From assembly GCA_004552725.1 (NCBI GenBank), contig SFNM01000031.1:1-19305 (forward strand): a stretch of DNA of 19,305 nt, read 5' to 3'. How positions within the stretch are numbered: the first letter of the stretch is position 1; each line of letters opens with the position of its first letter. This document shows positions 14,437-19,305 of this stretch, piece by piece. This DNA is from Bacteroidales bacterium (lineage in GTDB: Bacteria; Bacteroidota; Bacteroidia; Bacteroidales; Muribaculaceae). Under the pieces are notes generated by a model that saw only the letters and a program-made list of their open reading frames with translations, searched no databases and was not told the origin of the DNA. Position numbers and translations under genes: made by a program.

Positions 14437-15021
14437 ATGCTCGAGTACATCACCGCCCACCTCGACACCATCCTCGAAGTCATCGGCTTCATCACCGGCT
14501 TGTGCTACCTGTGGTACGAGTACCATGCCAGCGCTCGCCTGTGGATATTCTCCATCATCATGCCCCTCATTGGAATGGTGCTGTACTTCAACAAGGGCAT
14601 CTACGCTGACTTCGCTATCAACATCTACTATTTTCTCATCGCCATCTACGGCTATGTGGCTTGGACATTCAACTTCTCAACAAAGCAAAAGGAAGAACTG
14701 CCAATCACTAAAGCCCAAGGCTCAGCGATAGCAATATGCGCAGTGGCAGCCGCTGTGTTGTGGATTGTAATCAGCTATGTGCTACGCACTTACACAGACA
14801 GCACTGTGCCATATATTGATGCCTTCACCACCTCGCTGTCGATTGTGGCCATGTGGATGCTCGCCCGAAAATACGTGGAGCAATGGCTGGTGTGGATTGT
14901 GGTCGACGCCGTTAGCGCCGGGTTGTACTTCTACAAAGGTATACCCTTCTACGGCGTGCTCTACGCCATATACACCACCGTAGCCTACTTCGGCTACCGC
15001 CGCTGGCTCAGGCTTATGTAG
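14437..15021 (+). CDS. pnuT: PnuC-family thiamine transporter (PnuT)
   Basis: An inner-membrane facilitator of 194 residues with about seven hydrophobic segments. It matches the PnuC family: CYLWYEYHASARLWIFSII near the N-terminus, INIYYFLIAIYGYVAW in the middle, then DAFTTSLSIVAMWMLARKYV, EQWLVWIVVDAVSAGLYFYK and a terminal FGYRRW. Family members carry nicotinamide riboside, riboflavin or thiamine; the riboswitch-controlled operon points to thiamine. It starts seven bases after the receptor stop. In B. thetaiotaomicron a thiamine pyrophosphokinase gene (tnr3) follows; here a terminator follows directly, so trapping by phosphorylation must be encoded elsewhere. Confidence 0.9.
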   Translation: MLEYITAHLDTILEVIGFITGLCYLWYEYHASARLWIFSIIMPLIGMVLYFNKGIYADFAINIYYFLIAIYGYVAWTFNFSTKQKEELPITKAQGSAIAICAVAAAVLWIVISYVLRTYTDSTVPYIDAFTTSLSIVAMWMLARKYVEQWLVWIVVDAVSAGLYFYKGIPFYGVLYAIYTTVAYFGYRRWLRLM

Positions 15022-15038
15022 TCATCACTCAACTTACC

Positions 15039-15077
15039 CAAAAGTGCGAAATAGTGTTCTGCTGTTTCGCACTTTTG
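15039..15077 (+). terminator. Terminator hairpin after pnuT
   Basis: A perfect 13-bp stem, CAAAAGTGCGAAA (15039-15051) / TTTCGCACTTTTG (15065-15077), with a 13-base loop. The four Ts lie within the 3' arm rather than after it. The symmetrical A and T ends would let it act in either direction. It separates the thiamine operon from the phosphate transporter. Confidence 0.7.
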
Positions 15078-15168
15078 CTATAAATGTCACAAATCTTTAA
15101 TAATTGCTTAATAATTTTGAAACATTTTTGTCCGTACTTTGTATCACAATTATAGAGACTATCAAAGT

Positions 15169-17457
15169 ATGGATTTTTTATTCTTAGCCATCATCGCCTT
15201 CCTCTTTTTGCTGGCGATTTTCGATCTCACCGTGGGTGTGAGCAACGACGCAGTGAATTTCTTAAATTCATCGTTAGGCACCAAAGTGGCGCCATTCAAG
15301 CATGTGATTTTGATTGCTTCCATCGGCGTGTTCATCGGTGCGGCCATGAGCAACGGTATGATGGACATCGCTCGCCACGGCATCTTTCGGCCCGAACAAT
15401 TCTCTTTCTACGATTTGATTTGCATCTTTATGGCAGTGATGGTCACCGACATCATTTTGCTCGACGTGTTTAATTCTTTGGGCATGCCCACCTCTACCAC
15501 CGTGTCAATGGTGTTCGAACTGCTCGGTGCCACTTTCGTAGTAGCCGTAGTGAAAGTGTCGCAATCGGCCGGCGCACTCGGATTCGATGATCTGCTCAAC
15601 ACCGAAAAAGCCCTTTCGGTAATAATCGGTATTTTCCTATCGGTCGCTATTGCTTTCGTTTTCGGCACCATAGTGCAATTCATCACACGTGCCATCTTCA
15701 GTTTCAACTATCGCAAGAACTTGCGATGGAAAATCGGCTTATTTGGAGGCATTTGCGCCACTGCTATCGTGTACTTTCTCCTCATCAAAGGCGCCAAAGA
15801 CCTTACATTTATGACGCCGGAAGTAAAAGCATGGATACACACCCACACTTGCACAATTATTTTATGTTGCTTGGCAGGTTTCACCATCATCATGCAATTA
15901 CTCCATATCTTGCGAGTGAATGTGCTGAAAGTTATTGTATTAATGGGCACCTTCGCCTTAGCCATGGCCTTCGCCGGCAACGACTTGGTCAACTTTATCG
16001 GCGTACCACTTAGCGGCCTGGCATCCTATCATGATTATATGACAGCGGGCGGTGGCGATGCCTCTACCCACATGATGGGAGTGCTCAATGGCCCGGCCAA
16101 CACTCCTATTTACTTCCTTGTCGGAGCCGGCATCATTATGGTTATCTCTTTGGCTACCAGCAAGAAAGCACGCAATGTATCTAAAACACAAATCGGCCTA
16201 AGTGCACAAACAGGGGGCGATGAACTCTTCGGCTCTTCTCGCATCGCTCGCCACTTGGTGCGCTGGTTTCTAAATATATCAACATCCGTCCGTTCACATA
16301 TTCCAGCCAAAATACGTCGCAATTTAGACCGTCGTTTTAACATTGACGACAGCATCATCGCCCCCGGAGCCTCGTTCGACTTAGTGCGCGGCGCTGTGAA
16401 TTTGGTTCTGGCCGGAGCATTGATTGCCCTTGGCACTTCGCTCAAACTACCGCTATCAACCACCTTTGTCACATTTATGGTGGCTATGGGTACATCGCTC
16501 TCCGACCGTGCTTGGGGTCGCGAAAGCGCGGTATTCCGCATCACAGGCGTAATTTCAGTGATTGGCGGGTGGTTCCTCACTGCTGCTGCCGCTTTCATAG
16601 GCGCAGGAGTAGTTGTATCTATCATGTATTGGGGTGGCCACTGGGCCATGATTGCTTTAGCAATTATTACTGTGGTAATGATAGTGCGTAGCAATCTCCG
16701 ATTCAAAGAAAAGAACGCCGACAGCGTGGAAGACACCCTCTTTCAAGCCATTGTTACAGCGCCTGAACCCAAAGACGTGTGGCCTCTCCTCATCAAATAT
16801 ATCGACTTACGACAAACGCAATTCATCTCGCTCGCTGCCGAAAAATACGATGAGATAGCCGACTCCTTCCTCAATGATAACCCCGGACCGCTCCAACGTG
16901 CCGATGTTTTGCTCTCTCGCCAGAAGAGCCTTCTCAAAAGCGACCGCCGACGCCAAACTCTCGGCCTACGCCGTGTCCCGTATCCCTTGGTAATCGAAAA
17001 GACCGTTTGGTTCCACCTCAGCAACGACTGCTGCGTATGGCTCCTCTATAATCTCCGACGCATCAACGAAGTGGCTAAAGAGCACGTAGAAAACAATTTC
17101 CCCATTCTCCCAAAAGAATACCACTCCGGCTACCTTAATATCCGCAACGAGGTATCACTTCTGCTTCACGAAACAGCCTCCATCACTCAAACAGGTGAGA
17201 GTCAACCAATTGGTATCGATACAAACCAAGTAAACGAACTGCGACGTCGCGCCGACAACATCAAGGACTTGATCTCCGATAGTTATCATACACTTCACAA
17301 TTCTTTGCAAGAGGTGCCGCAATCCGATCTCTCTGTTCTTTACGTTTACATCAACATCTTACAAGAGACACAAGAATTGGTATCCACCACCCGCAAATAC
17401 CTCCGTGCATTCGCCAAACTCCACAACACTGAGTTCACCTCACGTCCCCGTAATTAG
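15169..17457 (+). CDS. Inorganic phosphate transporter (Pit family) with PhoU-like C-terminal domain
   Basis: A 762-residue inner-membrane protein. The two Pit/PiT signature repeats are visible: VGVSNDAVNF (Asn26-Asp27, Asn30) and FAGNDLVNFIGVP (Asn271-Asp272, Asn275), as expected for this duplicated fold. About ten to twelve membrane segments span residues 1-515, interrupted by a hydrophilic cytoplasmic loop near 350-400. From about 520 on the protein is soluble, helical and charged (EDTLFQAIVTAPEPKDVW onward), resembling the PhoU/DUF47 helical bundles that regulate phosphate carriers. I take ATG 15169 (MDFLFLAIIAFLFLL); an upstream TTG at 15139 in the same frame would add ten polar residues before the first helix and is unlikely. 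It probably exchanges phosphate with protons or cations. It stands alone between two terminators. A promoter is not clear; TACTTTG at 15135-15141 is a poor match. Confidence 0.88.
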   Translation: MDFLFLAIIAFLFLLAIFDLTVGVSNDAVNFLNSSLGTKVAPFKHVILIASIGVFIGAAMSNGMMDIARHGIFRPEQFSFYDLICIFMAVMVTDIILLDVFNSLGMPTSTTVSMVFELLGATFVVAVVKVSQSAGALGFDDLLNTEKALSVIIGIFLSVAIAFVFGTIVQFITRAIFSFNYRKNLRWKIGLFGGICATAIVYFLLIKGAKDLTFMTPEVKAWIHTHTCTIILCCLAGFTIIMQLLHILRVNVLKVIVLMGTFALAMAFAGNDLVNFIGVPLSGLASYHDYMTAGGGDASTHMMGVLNGPANTPIYFLVGAGIIMVISLATSKKARNVSKTQIGLSAQTGGDELFGSSRIARHLVRWFLNISTSVRSHIPAKIRRNLDRRFNIDDSIIAPGASFDLVRGAVNLVLAGALIALGTSLKLPLSTTFVTFMVAMGTSLSDRAWGRESAVFRITGVISVIGGWFLTAAAAFIGAGVVVSIMYWGGHWAMIALAIITVVMIVRSNLRFKEKNADSVEDTLFQAIVTAPEPKDVWPLLIKYIDLRQTQFISLAAEKYDEIADSFLNDNPGPLQRADVLLSRQKSLLKSDRRRQTLGLRRVPYPLVIEKTVWFHLSNDCCVWLLYNLRRINEVAKEHVENNFPILPKEYHSGYLNIRNEVSLLLHETASITQTGESQPIGIDTNQVNELRRRADNIKDLISDSYHTLHNSLQEVPQSDLSVLYVYINILQETQELVSTTRKYLRAFAKLHNTEFTSRPRN

Positions 17458-17483
17458 TATCGCCAATAGAGCATAAATAGCAC

Positions 17484-17520
17484 GCCTCACCGGAGCACCG
17501 CCTGCTTCGGTGAGGCTTTG
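17484..17520 (+). terminator. Terminator after the phosphate transporter
   Basis: GCCTCACCGGAGCA (17484-17497) pairs with TGCTTCGGTGAGGC (17503-17516), a 14-bp stem with one G-T pair on this strand and a five-base loop CCGCC, followed by TTTGT. It starts 27 bases after the stop codon. Confidence 0.85.
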
Positions 17521-17548
17521 TATTGAACCGAAAAATCCCAAAAGAGCC

Positions 17549-17640
17549 GCATTCCGCGCACACGGAGTGCCGGTGGAAAGACAAAAGCCGATCAGCCACC
17601 GCAAGCGCTACGAAAAAAGGCGACAATCCTCGCGGTTGCC
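17549..17640 (+). other. Cluster of three hairpins downstream of the phosphate transporter; possible structured RNA or repeat
   Basis: Three stems follow each other: GCATTCCG (17549-17556) / CGGAGTGC (17563-17570); CGGTGG (17571-17576) / CCACCG (17596-17601); GGCGAC (17619-17624) / GTTGCC (17635-17640). The first and third stems contain a G-T pair when read as plus-strand RNA, which becomes a mismatch (A opposite C) on the minus strand. This favours a plus-strand RNA. I know no named RNA that matches. It could be a small RNA, a processed 3' UTR or a dispersed intergenic repeat. A minus-strand frame of 73 codons crosses it but does not look like protein. Confidence 0.4.
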
Positions 17641-17810
17641 ACCCATTACTCAACATTTGATTAATACTGTATAGGTTGTGTGTTTTCTACTATTATCTTC
17701 CTTGTACTTTATATTATTTGAAGGATTTGCCGCGAACGTGTCGGGCGCTTCCGATATGTAGATGCAGTATGTTAATCAATTTAGGAAGTTCTCTCTTACT
17801 TTTGACATTG

Positions 17811-17841
17811 CAAAGTTAGGTATTTATGCTTTACCAACAAA
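17811..17841 (-). promoter_or_regulatory. Canonical minus-strand Bacteroidetes promoter with no gene in front of it
   Basis: On the minus strand TTTG (17838-17841), exactly 19 bases, then TAACTTTG (17811-17818). Transcription would start near 17804 and run left toward the hairpin cluster and the phosphate transporter terminator. No convincing protein-coding frame lies in that path. Confidence 0.6.
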
Positions 17842-17844
17842 AAA

Positions 17845-17938
17845 TTGTATATATACAAAATAATATACTACTTTCGGCAAACCTAGCTTAAATGCCATAT
17901 TTTAAGCAATTTTTTGAAAATATACACAATTGTATATA
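17845..17938. repeat. Two AT palindromes between divergent promoters, operator-like
   Basis: TTGTATATATACAA (17845-17858) is a perfect 14-bp palindrome. The second, 17921-17938, is an 18-bp palindrome centred on ACAATTGT with one mismatched pair. Both contain TTGTATA. One sits four bases behind the -33 element of the leftward promoter, the other about 20 bases before the -7 element of the rightward promoter. Such placement suits one dimeric regulator controlling both, though AT-rich DNA yields palindromes by chance. Confidence 0.4.
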
Positions 17939-17957
17939 GTATATATAGAATTTTTAT

Positions 17958-17965
17958 TAACTTTG
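17958..17965 (+). promoter_or_regulatory. -7 element of the TPR lipoprotein gene
   Basis: TAACTTTG matches TAnnTTTG, 22 bases before the ATG at 17988. The -33 position reads TATA, so activation may depend on a regulator at the palindrome just upstream. Confidence 0.6.
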
Positions 17966-17987
17966 CATTGCCAATGAATTTTGATAC

Positions 17988-19305
17988 ATGAGACACGTCC
18001 TTATCTACATATTATCCATAATAGTTGTGGCTTGCGTTTCCACCGACAATGGTGCCGACTCCGAGGCTGAAAAAGAGGTATTACAATGCGACACTCTATT
18101 CGCTCGTGGAAAACTTTTGCAAGAAAATTCTGATTATCCACAAGCCATCGAGTTGTATAATCAATGTATACTGACCAACTATGTGCCCGACGATTCCGCT
18201 ATAGCATCTCGCATTTGTGCACCGGTCACTGACGCACTGCTTCAAATGATGAATTGCTACCAATCAATGGGCAAACCGATAGAATGTTGCAGCATTTTCG
18301 GCTCATATTTATATAATACGCCCCCATTTATCAAACGCTACTGCATGCGCGACCTCTATGCAATCGCTGCTTACGCATTTTCGCGTGCCGACAGCATATC
18401 GCTAGCGGAGATTTTGATTCGTAAAGCGCTTAACATGACATTATTCAACCCCTCCGACGCTCGTTTATTCCGCGACTATGCCTACGCTGCTGCAATCTTC
18501 TTCCCCAGCACAACCCTACAAGACAGCGTGATCGCTTATGCAAAAAAAGCGCTTGTCTACGCTATCAATAGTGGCAAAGTATCCGGTGCTCAATACGTTG
18601 AGTCGATGCTCGGCACTATCTACCAACGCACAGGTCGTATTCGCGATGCCATTGAACTCTACCAACAAAGCATCGAAGAAGCAAAAAATCGCAACGACGA
18701 TTTCGGCCAAATAAATGCATATAACGCCATGTCGGAAATGCTCCTTTATTGGGATCTTAACGCGCAAGCCAATGATATCATCAACCGTGGATTGCGGATT
18801 GCCGACCGACACACCTCCGACAATTCCGCTAATCCTATGATTTTAGGCATCTTATACATTCACAAAGCCGAAGCGCTTCGCAAACTCAACCTCGCCGACT
18901 CAGCCCTCGTTTTCCTCAACAAGGCTCAAGAATTAGTGCACGAATTGCCTTACAATAGCGGCATGAGCGATATAGATATCGCTTTTGGTGCTATACACTG
19001 CGACGGGTTCAACAAAGTGGCACTCTCCGATGCTCGCAATCGATTACTTCGCGCATCCTCCAATGGCACCCCTCGTATTCGTGCCAAAGCATTCAGTTAC
19101 TTGGCCGACATCGCTTTCCGCAACGCACGCCGTGCCGAGGGCGAAGCATGCCTCGACAGTATGTACAACATTCTTCACTCATCCCCTAATCCTATTTACA
19201 TAGACCGTGCATACGCCAAAGCACTCGAACACTACATCGCAGTGGGCGACAATGTAGGTATTGCCAAACTCGCTGCAGCATATCTTACTGAGCAACAATT
19301 CAATA
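17988..19305 (+). CDS. TPR-repeat lipoprotein, 3' end beyond the window
   Basis: An uninterrupted frame of 439 codons runs to the window edge with no stop. It begins MRHVLIYILSIIVVACVSTD: a short hydrophobic signal with lipobox VVAC, lipidated Cys at 16, followed by acidic residues. TPR-like helix pairs are seen at about 36-55 (LFARGKLLQEN, YPQAIELYNQCI), about 200-230 (LGTIYQRTGRIRDAIELYQQ), and about 285-320 (LYIHKAEALRKLNLADSALV, FLNKAQELVHE). Bacteroidales encode many such proteins; some continue into a membrane helix, coiled coil and DNA-binding or kinase domain, which cannot be checked here. Function is probably protein-protein contact or periplasmic sensing. No partner gene is present downstream in the window. 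Confidence 0.8.
   Translation, partial: MRHVLIYILSIIVVACVSTDNGADSEAEKEVLQCDTLFARGKLLQENSDYPQAIELYNQCILTNYVPDDSAIASRICAPVTDALLQMMNCYQSMGKPIECCSIFGSYLYNTPPFIKRYCMRDLYAIAAYAFSRADSISLAEILIRKALNMTLFNPSDARLFRDYAYAAAIFFPSTTLQDSVIAYAKKALVYAINSGKVSGAQYVESMLGTIYQRTGRIRDAIELYQQSIEEAKNRNDDFGQINAYNAMSEMLLYWDLNAQANDIINRGLRIADRHTSDNSANPMILGILYIHKAEALRKLNLADSALVFLNKAQELVHELPYNSGMSDIDIAFGAIHCDGFNKVALSDARNRLLRASSNGTPRIRAKAFSYLADIAFRNARRAEGEACLDSMYNILHSSPNPIYIDRAYAKALEHYIAVGDNVGIAKLAAAYLTEQQFN

Larger units (their letters stand above)
17458..17987. other. Intergenic region between the phosphate transporter and the TPR lipoprotein
   Basis: 530 bases. The left part (to about 17650) is GC-rich and holds a terminator and hairpin cluster. 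The right part is very AT-rich and holds a leftward promoter, two AT palindromes (TTGTATATATACAA at 17845-17858; a near-palindrome centred on ACAATTGT at 17926-17933) and the rightward promoter of the TPR gene. Positions 17660-17800 show nothing I can name. Confidence 0.5.

Noticed and set aside
12429..14495. A 688-codon open frame on the minus strand
   Set aside because: It is the exact antisense of the TonB-dependent receptor gene. Its Val/Gly/Glu-rich make-up comes from the C-rich third positions of the real gene, and it has no motif or promoter.
15139..15168. An upstream TTG start for the phosphate transporter
   Set aside because: It adds ten polar residues before the first membrane helix; the ATG at 15169 gives the usual N-terminus.
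17435..17656. A 73-codon minus-strand frame through the hairpin cluster
   Set aside because: Rich in Arg, Cys and His, it runs into the end of the phosphate transporter gene and through both arms of the terminator. It looks like a by-product of structured DNA. If it recurs in other genomes, a repeat is a better explanation than a protein.
1..19305. CRISPR arrays, tRNA or rRNA genes, insertion sequences
   Set aside because: Looked for regular repeat-spacer units, cloverleaf patterns, rRNA segments and transposase motifs by eye and saw none.

Overview
The window looks like three pieces of DNA from at least two kinds of gut bacteria joined end to end. Positions 1 to about 1920 and about 1920 to 3435 have Firmicutes character (Clostridia, Ruminococcaceae/Oscillospiraceae-like): a lipoprotein with a lipobox, a clear AAGGAG Shine-Dalgarno site, and a two-component pair of a type common in those bacteria. 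From about 3440 to the end the DNA is Bacteroidales: start codons lack Shine-Dalgarno sites, promoters follow the Bacteroidetes pattern TTTG-N19-TAnnTTTG, and the gene content is typical (TonB-dependent receptor under a TPP riboswitch, PnuT, BspA-like repeats, TPR lipoprotein). At both joins, genes on each side are cut with no mobile element present, so assembly chimerism is the simplest explanation. Anything inferred across about 1920 or about 3440 should be distrusted.

Layout. 1-1930: a DUF3298-like lipoprotein gene (minus) preceded by the 3' end of a second minus-strand gene. 1917-3435: a histidine kinase lacking its N-terminus and a LuxR-type response regulator with a frameshift near 2925 and a lost natural end. 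3440-3826: the 5' end of a secreted-protein gene (minus) and divergent promoters. 3827-10285: a tight histidine-utilisation operon ftcD-hutU-hutH-hutI, sufficient to convert histidine to glutamate through urocanate, imidazolonepropionate and formiminoglutamate, with the formimino carbon passed to tetrahydrofolate; a hairpin terminator follows. 10368-11786 (minus): a hemerythrin/RIC-type di-iron domain fused to a LuxR DNA-binding domain, then a small BspA-like leucine-rich repeat protein. 12042-15077: a thiamine-uptake operon (promoter, leader hairpin, TPP riboswitch, TonB-dependent receptor, PnuT, terminator). 15169-17457: a Pit-family phosphate transporter with a PhoU-like C-terminal domain and a terminator. 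17520-17987: a 3'-flanking region with stacked hairpins and divergent promoters separated by two AT palindromes. 17988-19305: a TPR lipoprotein that runs off the window.

The most interesting item is the hemerythrin-LuxR fusion. All six di-iron ligands of the YtfE/RIC family can be placed with nearly identical spacing, followed by a complete LuxR helix-turn-helix, while the N-terminal domain has lost the CysCys of classical RIC proteins. It looks like an iron-repair or NO/O2-binding fold turned into a one-component transcription factor. Its promoter is canonical and carries a 7-bp inverted repeat over the -33 region. The other unexplained signals are the structured stretch downstream of the phosphate transporter and the paired palindromes before the TPR gene.
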